A stretch of DNA of 64,000 nucleotides from the NCBI GenBank assembly GCA_936432065.2, contig OW386290.2, positions 55,074,843-55,138,842 of the forward strand. The letters run 5' to 3'. Under the pieces are notes generated by a model. It searched no databases, was not told the origin of the DNA, and was given only the letters and a program-made list of their open reading frames with translations. The position numbers and the translations under genes are program-made. This document shows, in pieces, positions 24,897 through 37,432 of this stretch; position 1 is the first letter of the stretch; each line of letters opens with the position of its first letter. Source of the DNA: Rutpela maculata (taxonomy: Eukaryota > Arthropoda > Insecta > Coleoptera > Cerambycidae).

Positions 24897-25586
24897 CCGC
24901 TGCCCAAGGAATCACTACTTCCACATCCAGATTTTTTATCCAAGTCACTCACAACGAAAAAATTTTGTATGTGGAAATAATTGTTTATGGAACTTTAATA
25001 ATATAGTATTTGAAATCCTCTACCCCAAAAACCCATAAAACGGTACCCCACATCGGTAGCGGGGTGAGGATGGTGATGGGAGGGGGGTGGTGGTAGTGGG
25101 GGTGGATGAAGTACACACTACTACTACTACTTGTACACACTAAATCACAATTTTTTTCCATCCCCTTTAATAATGGGGTGGGGGGTGGTAATGAGGGTGG
25201 CTAATGCCAAATTTTTTTTGGGATCTTAGCTTCTCTTGTATATACTAAATACCAATTTTGTGGACTCTTACCTGCGTGATTTACCTATTTTCCCCAAATT
25301 TACCCCAATTTACCCCCCAACCCTTCGACGGAACAAGATGAAAATATAATCTAGTTCTAGATCTCGTTAAAGTACATATGTGTACCAAATTTCAAGTCAA
25401 TATCTCAAACGGATCCAGAGTAAACGTGCGCACAAAAAAAGTTACAGACAGACCGACAGACAGAAATTTTTTTTTCGCTCAAACTTAAAATCTCGACGTT
25501 TCGTGACATTCTAAGCCTATTTGAACAATAAAAATTTTTAAAAAATTTTTTGTCGTTACTATACCTACTTCCACTGGATGTGGAAG
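24897..25586 (-). repeat. Dispersed 700-bp repeat, full copy, reversed
   Basis: This is the same family as 10896-11595 in reverse. It begins on the plus strand CCGCTGCCCAAGGAATC, ends ACTGGATGTGGAAG, and is flanked by TAAAAAA and TAAAAA, the inverse of the TTTTTA flank seen elsewhere. It lies directly beside the 3' end of the RT relic at 25607. Confidence 0.85.
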
Positions 25587-25606
25587 TAAAAATCAGTTTT
25601 TTTTGT

Positions 25607-26253
25607 TCAAAAATAAATTAGTCCGAAAACCGGCCTTATGAACCCTCCTCCTTTTTGTTTGACATCCCCTCTAAATGGTAAACCCAACATTACTCTCACA
25701 ACAGGTCTTTGAAGTGTAAATATTCTGCTTAGATGAGCCGATTGTTCCCAAGTTATTATGGCATAGGAAAAAACTCTTTGAAATAGCAAGAAATAAACCG
25801 TTTTTATCACACTCAGAGGCAACTCAGTTCTTAGACTCATGACCAGATTTTACACAATTTACTAGCCAGATAATTTACATGTTGATCCCGGTACAGCTTA
25901 GCGTCCACAATTACTACTAGAAACTTGATATTATCGGAATTATCAAAATTATCTATTCTCCGAGTTTAAAAAATCATAATTTGTGTTTTCAATACATTTA
26001 GGTTTAATCTGTTTGCTGAACCAGTCAGAAAACTGCAACAGTGAGCGCTGCATATCATGTTGTAGTTCATTAAAATTTTGATGATGTTTATCATGGTCGT
26101 ATCAGCAAAGAGTACAACCGAAGTGTCCTTAACGTAGTCAGGCAAATCATTTACCTTGTGGAACTCCAAATCTCACTTTTGCTATTAACAACGCCACTCC
26201 GTTGTATATAGTTATTTAATCCCCGTCACTCAGGTACGATTTTAAAAGATTGT
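25607..26253 (-). pseudogene. RT relic, downstream half
   Basis: Minus-strand translation gives NLLKSYLSDG at 26225-26250, then VVLFADTTM (decayed catalytic FADD) near 26095-26115, and LSRIFTLQRPVVRVMLGLPF near 25680-25730, the conserved C-terminal region of insect non-LTR RTs. Stops and frameshifts are frequent. It continues upstream at 27169-27575 beyond an inserted element. Confidence 0.8.
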
Positions 26254-27168
26254 ACACTCAAATAAATAGTATGGGTAAATTCAACAAAAAAAAATGGTTA
26301 ACTAACAATATCGTTAATTTTGTTAGACCAAACTATATTGATGGTATTTTTAAACAAGAGGTGATTGTTATTTTAATTAATAAAAAGTTGTCGTACAACA
26401 AAACAAACATTAACTTAAAAAATAGATGAATTAGACTATTATTTTGTTCGTCTGACTATTATTTTGTTGAATTTTGTCAAATTAAACTAGATAATAGTAT
26501 ATTTTATTTTGAACTATTATCGAATTGTAATTCTAACCCAGTATTAGTTCGCTGTATTATTGTACTTGGTAGACAAACCAATATTATTGTCGTCTTCTAG
26601 AAGTTCTAAAAGAATTACCATAAAATTTGCTTGCTTACCACGTAGTCTATTACAGAAATTTTTCCCAGATGACGCCACATACAAATCACTGACAATAATC
26701 AATCATGCATTATCTTATACTTTTATGAATTTATAGAAAATTAATAACATGATTGCAATGTTCAAATTCTCTCAGGGATCATCAATATATTTGGATGGAT
26801 CTTATAAACGATCTCTAATTTTTGGTTTGGGTGGTCTGATGTCTCAATACTGAGATTTTGGCTAACCAAAAAAAACTTCATCATACAATAAAGTGGAGAT
26901 CAACCTAAAAATAAGTTGGTGAACAAAAAACAAAGTAGTTGTACTATTTAATTGTAGGCCAAATTGGAAATGGTTAGTGAACATAAAAAAATGTCATTGT
27001 ACTATTTAATTTGTTACAAGAAGATATGATTATTAAACTACTATTTGTTTACGAAAACAAATAAAGTTGTATGACTATTCTTTTCTGATTGATTTAACTA
27101 TGAAACTAGATAGGCGCGATTTCATATGCTCTTTTTGGTTGAATTTACCTATCATTTTCTTTGAGTGT
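26254..27168. mobile_element. 915-bp terminal-inverted-repeat element inside an RT gene
   Basis: The ends are imperfect inverted repeats of about 40 bases: ACACTCAAATAAATAGTATG on the left, and ACACTCAAAGAAAATGATAG read inward from the right. Both are followed by GGTAAATTCAAC. The interior is very AT-rich and non-coding, with TTGTACTATTTAAT-type repeats. The flanking RT frames show that it split one gene. No clean target duplication could be read, so the superfamily is undetermined. Confidence 0.75.
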
Positions 27169-27575
27169 GCTGTAGGTTGAAAACGATATCTATAAAGTTT
27201 AGAAGCGAGAATATCATGTTGCACACAGTGCCAGTGGAAGGTTTTTACAAGTCACAGAAAATACTGCAAAGCATTTTTCTCAAAAACCTACTTTCAAACA
27301 CTTTGTTAATTTCTATCGTTGTAGATTTACCAGAGCGGAAACCAGACGGTCTGACAAAGTAATATTTTATTCAAAAAAGGTGAAAAGTTGCTGAAATATG
27401 GCTTTTTCTATTATTTTTCCCAAAGTGGGTATGATAGATATAGAACGATAATTGTTCATATCATTCAAGTCACTTTCTTCAAGAGCGGAATCACTTTGGA
27501 TTTTTTAAGACATTTTGGAAAAGGTCCGCTTTTTATGCATAGATTAACTAATTTGGTGAAAGGTAAATAATTAAT
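27169..27575 (-). pseudogene. RT relic, upstream half
   Basis: Minus-strand translation gives GPFPKCLKKSKVIPLLKK near 27470-27545, a degraded YRSIS block and SGFRSGKSTTIEINKV-like sequence at 27290-27350. It then approaches LASKLYRYRFQPTA just before the inserted element. Together with 25607-26253 this is one dead RT gene. Confidence 0.75.
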
Positions 27576-27967
27576 AAATAATGGGCATTCTTATTGTATT
27601 TGTGTCGCATGCTATAGTTGTAGCCGTAGCTAACGTGGAACAACGGAGGCCGCTGCAAATAAGGTTATTATACTTTTCGTATGTAGCCAAAATAAATAAA
27701 ACAAAATGTTTAATGAAAAAAAGAAACATACGAGGGTACGTCCGTGGCGTATTGCTACTTATTTATAGTGGATCCATTAAATGACTTTAAACAAAATTCT
27801 ACAATATTAAAATGAATATAAAGATATATCCACCGTAAATAAAGCTACCGGCTTGATTTTTAAGTTGCTGCCTTAGGATTGTCCTGGTAGGACGAATGGA
27901 GGCCACATTCATGACTTAGTCTCCTCCACTCTGCACAGTGATAAACTTGTGGCTTTTTTGGAATCGA
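27576..27967. other. Unassigned sequence
   Basis: About 390 bases with nothing recognisable. Confidence 0.35.
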
Positions 27968-27969
27968 TA

Positions 27970-30271
27970 GTGCAGTCATTGAAGCTTTTTACCTTCTAAA
28001 TTTTTTACTATGAACCGATCTACATGAAATTTTGGAATTAAGCTTATCTCACCCTCAACTTCAAAAGTGATATTGACCCGACCTCCGTTCTCACCCTGGG
28101 GGTGGTTGCCACCCCTTCTCGGTGGTGGAAATTTTTTTTTTCAAAATAAAGTCGGATATCTATAGAAGACCTAATTCTAAGCAAAAAAAGTTCTGTAAAG
28201 TTTTTTCAAAAACTCAATAATTTTCAAGTTATTGGCGATTGAAAATTCGGAATTTTCCCACGTTTTTCAACGGTTTTTTGCAAATATCTCAAAAAAGATG
28301 CATTTTAACGATAATTTTATAATGAACAAAATTATAGCAAGTGAAAAAATAAACAAACTGATTTTTTATAAAGTGTTCTAAGTGCAATATTAAGTGAGAT
28401 ATTGAAGATCAAAGCCGTTTTTTTTTGTCTGAAATTTAATCGATGTATTCAATGCCATCTAGCGGACAACGGATACATTTTATCCATATGACAATAAGAA
28501 ACTTTTTTATAGTGCTTAAAATAATCTTTAAAATGAGCAGTGTTAAAGTCTTTTGCGCGTAAAGTGAGTGAGTTGTAATGAAAAAAAGAGGGACATCTAA
28601 TGTTTTTTTTTTTTAATCGATGTGTTTCATAAGTGCCATTTCCACCAAAATTAAAATTAATCGTATTCCGTCTAGAATTAACTTTAATATGAAGAGTTTA
28701 TTGGATTCCAGCGGTTTGGCTGTTTTGGAATACATATTTTTCAAAAAAATCACGATTTTGAGAAAAAAATTTTTTTTACATTTTTGAAAAAAACACCTTT
28801 TTTTTCATAATATTTCAAAAATAATGAAAGATACGTAAAAAACTGTAATAATAAAAAATGTAGGTCTTTTTTGACAAAAATTTTGTTTTTTTTTTTCTTT
28901 TTTTGTCACACCAAAATTGACGGAGATATGATTGTTTAAAGAGCGCGCGGTAGCGCAATCGCAGTCTCTCTCGAGCCCTTTGACCCTTCACCGTTTCAAA
29001 ATAAAAGGTTTTTCACTACATATCCTAATGAAAAAAGTTGTAGCTCTTTCAATTACCTTTAAAATGGTTTTTTTTGAGTTGTGATAGCTTCAAAATTGTA
29101 GGAGTTACGGTCCAAAAACTGATCGTATTTTTTTCTATTTAGTAAACTAAAAATTTCGGAGCATGAATATTTGGAGCAAAGTGAAAGTACACAATAATAT
29201 GGACCCAAAACTATTGTCTTATGTATATATATACATATATGGCATATATATATATCGGAAACATAGGCATGAATACATACCAACGTTCATATATGTATAT
29301 ATAACACATTTGAATGAGTGTAAGTATGTGTATTGCTCGATGGGTCGACCACGAAAAAACCAGGTGATCTGCTGTGCGTGCTCCGTTTCTTCGTTACGAA
29401 TTTCTTAAATATGTATGCTATATAATGTGACCAGTATATTTCCGCCTGCAAAGGAATGAGCACGTGTTTATATTGAGTCATGAATAATTATTTTTATGGA
29501 CGATAATTTTTTATGTATTGTAATGCTCTTGTTTGTAATGTCTTTTTTTTATGTATTGTAATGCAAATTTTTTTATAATTAATTACTAATTTGATCTAGT
29601 ATATTTACAGATAACTTATAAGTTTATATTTTATTCAATAAAAAGTGTGATTTTTTACTTTATAATCAAATTATTTTTAATTGTATACACTTATATTTTC
29701 AATGTTTTAATTCAGGGGTAGTTTTAAGGGTTGAAAAGCTTAAGCATATGAAAGTTATTTTCGAGAACGTGGAACGACCTTTAAATCCTTTTCAGTTCAC
29801 CAAAAAAAATTTTTTTATACAATTTTTTATAATTTATTTTTAAGGGTTGAAAAGGGGTTAAATTATGACAAATAAGGTAGACAACGTAAAACAATATTTA
29901 CTCTATATTTAAATCTTTTTAAGTTATATAAAAGTAATTTTTTGTGATTTTTTTCAATTTAGGGGTCGTTTGCAGGGGTTGTAAAGTTTTTCAGGGGTTG
30001 AAAATGGGTTAAACATGAGGTAATTGTGTTAGAGAATACTATAAAATGTCACTCCGTATTATTAAACACATTTTCTAGCGATAAAAAGGCTCAATGTCAA
30101 TTTTTTCATTAAGGGGTTGTTTTCACCCCTTAAAAATAAAAAACGGAGGTCGGGTCAACATCACTTTTGAAGTTAAGGGTAAGATAAGACTAATTTCAAA
30201 ATTTCATGTAAATCGATTCATAGTAAAATATTTAGGAGGTAAAACCCCATTTTACGCTTCAATGACTGCAC
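27970..30271. mobile_element. 2.3-kb inverted-repeat element, TA target
   Basis: The left end is GTGCAGTCATTGAAGC. The right end read inward begins with the same 16 bases. TA lies on each side (27968-27969 and 30272-30273). The arms stay similar for about 180 bases, including TTTTACTATGAACCGAT and ACCCGACCTCCGTT. The interior is AT-rich and non-coding, with (TA)n patches near 29225-29310. A TA target suggests a Tc1/mariner-type non-autonomous element, but TA is short enough to be chance. Confidence 0.7.
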
Positions 30272-30273
30272 TA

Positions 30274-31397
30274 CGATTGCAGTATTTTTTTTAAGTACTC
30301 GTCATGAGCTGTAGTTTTACTCTACCACTGCTAAAATTTGGGAAAAGTCAATTCTTATTTTTACTTTTGATTATTAACGCGATTATCCCTGCATGGACGG
30401 AAAGTCCATTTTTCTTATCGGATTTTCTCACATTTTTAAAAAGAGTATTTTGATAATTTAAATGGCTAACTTTATATTTTTGAGGTCGCGAATTAATATT
30501 TGATGTCAAATTGCCTATATTGACAGTTGGTAGCTGTCAACTAGCTGTCAAATAACCATAAAGTATTAAAAAACTTAACATCATTATATAACTTTATATT
30601 TTTGAGGTCGCTGAATTCTGATTTGATGTCAAATTGACGATATTGACAGTTAACGGCTGTGAAATAACCATAAAATATTAAAAAACTTAACATCATTTAT
30701 AAACTTTATGTTTTTGAGGTCGCTGAGTTCAAATATTTTATTTTTTTTAATAATTTTTTTTTCTGGCGTTACCTACATTAACCAGATAACAACTCGAGAG
30801 CCCCTGGTGTTAATTCCTGTCTTTCTCTATTTTCATGAATCCCGAGATCGCTAATCAATGGATCAGACATAATTAAAAATTGATGAAGGGTATCTTCATT
30901 AGTTGATTCCCTCTGATACATCCTACTATGATGGGTTTGAGCTTTTCTAAAAGTTTTATTATTGGCCTCCTGGGCCTCTTCTGATTATAACCCTAAAGTG
31001 TTCCTATTGACTTAGCGATTTCAATCCCATGAATTCTAAATATCGTCAATTTGACATCAGATATGAACTCGGCAACCTCAAAAACATAAGTTATTATACA
31101 ATGATGTTAAGTTTATAAATACTGTATGGCTATTTGACAGCTGCCAACTATCAATATCGGCAATTTAACCTCAGTTATTAATTCGCGACCTGAAAAACAT
31201 AAAAGTTAGACATTTAAATTATCAAAATACTCTTTTTAAAAATGTGATAAAATACGATAAGAAAAATACTTTCCGTCCTTGCAGGAATAATTGCATTAGT
31301 AAAAAAGTAAAAATAAGAATCGACCTTTTCCAAATTTTAGCAGTGGTAGAGTAAACTACAGCTCCTGACAATTACTTAAAAAAAATTACTGCAATCG
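30274..31397. mobile_element. Foldback element abutting the previous one
   Basis: The ends are CGATTGCAGTATTTTTTTTA and CGATTGCAGTAATTTTTTTT read inward. The arms (about 30274-30735 and 31060-31397) share GAGCTGTAGTTT, CTCTACCACTGC and GAGTATTTTGATAATTTAAA. The left arm contains two tandem units of about 120 bp with TTTTTGAGGTCGC, TTTGATGTCAAATTG and AGCTGTCAA. The left end touches the right end of 27970-30271, so one may have inserted at the edge of the other. Confidence 0.7.
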
Positions 31398-32884
31398 ATT
31401 GTGATATGAGTCGTGTCTCAATTTTTGTACAAATAAAGCCATACATTTACCACTGTGCGCTGACGAGAGATCAGTCCGTGGATGACTGACCATTTCTGTT
31501 GATGCAGAGCTCCCTAATTTAATATAGATTCTGTCTGATATTCACCTAGACATACTCAAGAGCTCCAACACAATCGATGAGCAGTCTAGAGATAATTTAC
31601 GAAAAAATTATTAATTTGATAATTTCATGAATTATAGAATAACAGCAAATTTAACAGGAGTGTAAATTTTGTGTAAAATAAGTTGCACTTTGGCAGAACT
31701 TGGAGATTATAGCTAGTATTTCAATAACTAATGACTAATAAAATTAATTACTAGTCAAATTGTTTAAATATTTAAGAGATACTACCTAGTTTTTGCCAGT
31801 ATCTCCGGCTTGCGTGACGTGACACTCCACTGTCTGATAGGCAGTGGAGTAAAAATGGATCTACTCTATAAAGACAAAACAGAAAATCAGTTGGGTTAAA
31901 AGTCGGTCGCAGACCCTACAAAGAAAGCACATTGTGTTTTAAATATATAGATTTTCTTGTAAAATTTAAATACTGTCACACAACAATAATATAAAGAACA
32001 AAGTATATAAATAACTTTGGACATCCGTTATTACTGAGGTCACACGGAAAATTACACTTATACAAATTTGTTTCTGATAATATTTGACTTTCAAATTCTT
32101 TCTTATCTCATCTTTTCCTATTATTGTACAATGCTGTTATGTGAATTGGATAGATTTACATTATAGATTAAATATTCACAGAAGGGGAATGCATGGTAAT
32201 ACGGTTTACAGTGAAAGTCAATTTATATGAAATAATATAAAAAATTAATTTAATCTTTTTAAGGCATATTTTTTTTGGATTCATACCGATCTGTTTATTT
32301 ACTGCTTATGTATTTTGCACTAAAAGCACAAACATATTTAATTTTCAATTTTTCTTCTGTGGAAAAGAGACATAACTTTATTAAGAAGTTACACGAAGAT
32401 GAATATAGTTCGTATTTGGAACATATGTAAAATAGTATGATAGAATTCTCCCCGCTAAAATTGGGCCATACTACCCGCCATATAGGGTGCCCGCCACATT
32501 GCGTTTTATTATAATTTTAGAGCAAAATATTATAAACATTTTTGATTAAGCACACAAAAATACAAAGATTTATAAGAAACAAACTTTATTTAAAGGGATC
32601 TACAAACGATCCAACCAACCAACCAACCAACCAGCCTTCTTGTAAATTGCCATGACAACTCGTAAAAGTGAGCTGGTCTGCTGGAATTCCAGCGTCTTCA
32701 AAGCGTACCGACAATGTTGCCAACAGTTTTACGAGTTCGCATGATAATCTTCAAAGTGTACCGAGAAGGTCGGTTGGTTATTTTAAGGTATTTTTAATAA
32801 AACTATTGCGAAACAAATGAAACTTGCAATTGGGCGCTGCCGATTGCAAAGACCTATTAAACAAAATAACGTCTGTTGCACTTG
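31398..32884. other. Unassigned sequence with a short (CCAA)n run
   Basis: A (CCAA)n microsatellite lies at about 32609-32632. Otherwise I see no element, frame or RNA gene. Confidence 0.4.
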
Positions 32885-34429
32885 AAACTAAACTTAAATC
32901 GCTGGATAAAAACTAGAATTGGCGGTCCGGATGGAATACCGCCTGTACTTCTGATTAATTGCTCATCAACTCTCTCAGAACTACTTAAAATTCTATTTCA
33001 ATTGTCCTTAGATAAAGTTTTTTCCCAGTGAATGGAAATCTTCTACACTTCACTCCAATCTTGAAATCTGGTAACAAATCCAAAATCGAAAATTATAGAG
33101 GAATTGCAATGATTTCCTGCATTTCAAAAATAATGGAATCCATACTTACTGATGAGCTCTTCACCACTTTTAATAAGTCAGTAATCGACGAGCAATATGG
33201 GTTTTACAAAGGGCAGTCCACCACTACAAACCTGCCAACATATCATGACTATCTAGTAAACAGCCTTGAATTACGTGAATAAGTTGACGTTATCTATACG
33301 GACCTGTCAAAAGCCTTCGACAGCGTCTGTCACAAACTTCTATTGCATAAACTGAAAGGTATGGGAATTGCTGGAGTTTACCTGGATTGGATTAAGCCTT
33401 ACCTGCAGGACAGACATCAATGTGTTAAAGTATGTGATAAATGTTACGCCGGGAGTTCTTCGAGGATCCCACATCGGTCCAGTCCTTTTTTTGTTTTTTG
33501 TTAACGATGCAATTGACGCATTTTTAAATTGTAATATCCTTATGTATGCAGATGATCTAAAATTTTATTACGTAATTAAATATTTAGACGATTGTCTCAC
33601 AGTTCAAAAGATCTGAATAACTTTTTAAGCTGGTGCCTGAGAAATCACGTGTGTTAATACCAACAAATGCAAAACTTTTCGTTTCTATAAATGTCAGAAT
33701 CCCATTATTTATAATTATAATGTTAATAACACTATTTTGGAAGCCCCTTGCAGAGTATGCGACCTTGGCGTCACCTTCGATAAAGATCTTCGCTTCATAG
33801 ATCATGTTAACAATATAACTCTCAAAGCCCTGAGACTATTGGGTTCCATTAAAAGGCATACACAGCAGATAAGCGATCCGCATGCTATAATGACCTTATA
33901 TCACACTCTAGTCCGTAGTATTCTAGAATATAATAGCGTAATATGGTCGCCACACTATGCCTCACATATATATCGTTTACAAAATTTTATGTTTATAAAA
34001 TGGGTCTGCCGTATCATGCTTTTAATTCTCATATAAGATTAGAAATAACTGGCTTAAGGTCACCAGAAGATACTAATAATAATAAAATATATTTAAAGAA
34101 AAAATTGCAATTTACATACAATTTATTCGTTTAAAGGGACGGAGTCTAACACATAGCTAGATGATAGGAAACTTGCCTTTCTCTATTTTCTGCATAAGTT
34201 TATTAATGGATCTACCAATTGTCCATCTCTTTTGAGTAATATTAATTTCCATGTTGCACCCTGTAACACTCGCCACAGAAGACTACTTTTTATCAGGATT
34301 TATAGGATTAACTATGGACAACAAGCTTTTTGTGGCAGAATGGCGGCCAAATTCAACAACAATTTTGCTGAATACGACTTGTTTGGTACCAGCTTATATA
34401 GCCTTAAAAAAGCTGTTATGAGTCAATAG
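32885..34429 (+). pseudogene. RT relic of a plus-strand non-LTR retrotransposon
   Basis: Fragments in order: GGPDGIPPVLLINC-like (32920-32960); FTPILKSGNKSKIENYRGIA (33049-33108); EQYGFYKGQSTTTNL; TDLSKAFDSVCHKLLLHKLK (33300-33360, block A); GSHIGPVLFLFFVND (block B); LMYADDLKFYY (33538-33570, catalytic YADD); DLGVTFDKDLRFIDHVN; and a C-terminal tail ending CGRMAAKFNNNFAEYDLFGT to a stop at 34429. Frame changes several times. The FTP/KSGN and YRGIA pattern differs from the 4115 element, so this is another lineage. Confidence 0.85.
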
Positions 34430-34555
34430 ATCCTTCTTACTATTGATTCATTTTCATTTTATTATTGTATAGCGCGTATATGAGCGTTAGGCATAGTTTT
34501 AATTAATTAGTTATAAGTTGCAATGTACCAATTGGAATTTGTATTTAATTCTGTA

Positions 34556-34800
34556 GTGTACAAATTTGAAATTAATTTAATATATAAAAATCTCGTGTCA
34601 CAGTGTTTGTTATCGAACTCCTCCGAAACGGCTTGACCGATTTTTATGAAATTTTTGGTGTATATTTGGTGGGTCTGAGAATAGGTCGTAGGCTATTTTT
34701 TATACCCCTAGGTGATAAAAATCCAGAAATTTTATTTTTAATTTTTTGGACAAAAATTTATAATTTATATGGCAAAACAACGTTTGCTGGGTCAACTAGT
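34556..34800 (+). mobile_element. Short Helitron-like non-autonomous sequence
   Basis: About 245 bases running from ATATATAAAAATCTCGTGTC, through CTCCTCCGAAACGGCTTGAC and a GTGGGTCTGAGAATAGG-type middle, to ACAACGTTTGCTGGGTCAAC followed by TAGT. This layout, ending in CTAGT after a GGGTC block, resembles widespread insect Helitron tails. The hairpin before CTAG is weak, so the class is uncertain. Confidence 0.45.
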
Positions 34801-35086
34801 AATAAGTAAAATATTTAATAAATATGTAAAATAGCACAGTATAATTGATATACGACCACATCTGTTATACAAGATGATTGCCAGAGGCATGGAAACAGTT
34901 ATATTTTATATAAATTATTTCTATTATTTCTATAAATGAAAAAGTACTTATCGAAACTGCCATACACGGTGTGGCTCTCAGGTTCGAGCGAACTTTACGT
35001 AGGTTAGGTGATATATAAATTTTGCTTTTAAATTAAGATATTTTTGAACGACTTCAAAAAATGTGAAAAAGAAGGAGGTACTATAA

Positions 35087-35511
35087 TGTAACGTGTTTCC
35101 ACCCTTAGGAAACTACCCCTTGCAAATTCCGTGGGTTCCAAAAATTATAACAAGAGATGTCCACTAACACACTTTATTAATTAACTTACTGGATACTTCA
35201 CAATTCTATTATTAATTTGAATGAACTTTACTGACTAAAAATAACAATGTTTATCACTTTGTTTTCACTTTCGAGTCTTAACCTCACTTGTCAAATCCAA
35301 ACTTCTCTACATTCTGTACTTTCTCAACTACTCGCCGAGAATGCGGTCGGTCGTTTATACCTAAAAATGACAGTTCTCGATTTTTCTGTGATGACGCCAC
35401 CATTCTCTGGATAATTCCAGATGTCATCACTCTAGAACTACTACTGGTAGATTCTTTCTCGAGTAGGTACAAATACATCTGAATTAATTGAAAGGGTTGC
35501 AACACATCACA
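35087..35511 (-). repeat. 3' LTR
   Basis: A 425-bp long terminal repeat. Outer edge TGTAACGTGTTTCC and inner edge AACACATCACA on the plus strand. It is immediately preceded, in element orientation, by the polypurine tract. Confidence 0.92.
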
Positions 35512-35524
35512 CTGCCCCCTCCTT
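35512..35524 (-). promoter_or_regulatory. Polypurine tract
   Basis: On the minus strand AAGGAGGGGGCAG lies directly against the 3' LTR. It is the expected primer site for plus-strand DNA synthesis and overlaps the end of the gag-integrase frame. Confidence 0.8.
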
Positions 35525-36989
35525 AAGCCTGAACGTCCCGGTCAGGCAATTTGGAATCATCGGTGTATTTTGCCAGTCTATCCAAATGCACGATCTTCAT
35601 CTTGGATTTTTTGCTTCGTTGAATCCGATAAACGACATCATTAATTCGGGTAATAACAGTATACGGTCCATCCCAAGGAGGTTGAAGTTTCGGGGATCTC
35701 CATTCCTTCCGCTGTGGGTTGTACAGCCAAACCAGATCCCCCACCTTGAATCCCCCTGTACTGGCATTCTGATCATAACGAGCCTTCAATCGGTTACTAG
35801 TTTTGTTCATCTGCTCTCGGTCATTCTTCGGGTGTTCTCGACTTCCATTTCTGTAGTTGCTCATAGAAAATGGTTCCCCACGGGCAGCACAATTCTTACA
35901 CATGCGACACCAGGCCTCCACATCCTGGCGACTATTAACCGAATAGAACTGTTCCCGTGCTCTACTCAATGTCTCGTCAGCCTTTTGTGTTCGTGATTTT
36001 AGCTGGGCCTGGTATACTTGGGCGAGATGTTGGTCGCCATACCTCAAGTCCAACGCAGCTTCCAAGACTTTGAAGTCCCTTTGTTTCTCCACTGGGATAG
36101 TCTGAAGTAATTCTGAGGCCTGGCCCCTTAACGCCAGAACTAATGCCATAGCCTTTTCCTCGTTATCCCAGTTATTCGCCGATGCTGCTGCCTCAAATTG
36201 TCTCTTGTAGGTTGTCCATGAGCTTTAGCCGTCAAAGGAGGGAGGTTTCAACCGAGGACCCGATGATGTTACTAGTTGGCCTCCTTTCTCTCTCAGCTGT
36301 CGTTTAAGCCGGTCTATTTCTCCTTTGATTTCTTCTTCGAACTCGCTCATTTTTCCTCTGATGTCACTTACTTCCCCTTTTACATGACTGACTTCCGTCT
36401 TGACTTCAGAAACTTCAACCTTGATTTCTTTCTTTAGTTCCTCAGTGGTGGAAATGATAGCGTCCTGTTGTATTTTCATTTGTTCTTTCAGAATTTTCCT
36501 TAATTCTTCCTGGCGTTTTTCTTGCTCCTATTTTTCCTCTTGATGTCGTCTTTCTTGTTCTTCTTTCTCCTCTTGCTGTCGTATCTTCAGGTCTTCCATA
36601 ATTTGTCTCAATTCGTCTTTCTCTTCTTGACGTCTTCTTTCTTCATCCTCTTTTTATTTCTGACGTCTTGTTTCTTCATCCTCTTTTTCCTTCTGACGTC
36701 TTCTTTCATCATCCTCTTTTTCTTTCTGACGTCTTATTTCCTGATCTTCCATCATTTTCTTTAATTCGTCCCTTTCTTCTTGACGTCTTCTTTCTTCATC
36801 CTCTTTTTCTTTCTGACGTTGCTTTTCTTCCTCTTGACGTCTTTTCTCCTGTTCTACTTTGTCTTCCTGGTGTCTTCTTTCTTGTTCGCCTCTATCTTCC
36901 TGGCGTTGCTGCGCCATCATCCTCGTAAACTCTGCAAGTAGGTCCTTCATTTGTTTCTCCGCAGCCATGCTTCTTGTTGTAATGGGCAT
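35523..36989 (-). pseudogene. gag-integrase fusion ORF with three stops
   Basis: One minus-strand frame runs from Met 36989 (MPITTRSMAAEKQMKDLL) to 35523 and is broken by stops at 36654, about 36530 and 36222. The first 250 or so codons are a Glu/Lys/Arg-rich coiled coil made of REEKD/QKEKEDEERRR-type repeats. Next come a charged heptad stretch (VKTEVSHVKGEVSDIRGK), the gag core (ALVLALRGQASELLQTIP) and DLRYGDQHLAQVYQAQLK. The frame then passes directly into integrase sequence: RQDVEAWCRMCKNCAARGEP (zinc-binding part) and, after a gap, FKVGDLVWLYNPQR and GPYTVITRINDVVYRIQ (C-terminal domain). The junction stays in frame. Protease, RT, RNase H and the integrase catalytic core are missing, so any movement needed an autonomous partner. 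Confidence 0.88.
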
Positions 36990-37413
36990 ACGATTATGTT
37001 AAAAAATAAAATAAATTTAACTGTCACGTCAATATCGGTAATGGAACTTTCCAGAAAAATCTCGAAACAGCACGAAAAAGTCTTATCCAGAGTCTTGTCA
37101 CTATCCAGTTCAGAGAATTTAATAATCTCCACTAATGTCCAAATAGAAAAGTTCTAGAAATTTTTCACGCACCAACACAAATGAGTCTTTTTCAGTGTCT
37201 CTATCACTTCTCAGTTCAAAGGATTTAATTATCACACTAATGTCCTAATAAAATGTTCTACAATGTCTCAAAAATGCCCTTAACACTATTTTCCTGTTCG
37301 AAAATAACCCTCGAACAATGTCCAGTAAATTAGTCCTCCGTGTTAGCACTAATCCTCGAGAATACTTCTCGAACACTTCAGCACAACTTCAGAGCTCCTC
37401 TTATCATAAAATT

Positions 37414-37429
37414 CCGCTTTCTGACACCA
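37414..37429 (-). promoter_or_regulatory. Primer-binding site, tRNA-Leu-like
   Basis: On the minus strand TGGTGTCAGAAAGCGG starts three bases after the 5' LTR. The first eleven bases are complementary to the 3' end of a tRNA-Leu type (ending ...TTCTGACACCA, from general knowledge). The remaining match is poorer. Confidence 0.7.
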
Positions 37430-37432
37430 ATT

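Noticed and set aside
36522..36928. Leu/Phe-rich plus-strand frames resembling membrane proteins
   Set aside because: They are the antisense of the Glu/Lys/Arg-rich gag coiled coil.
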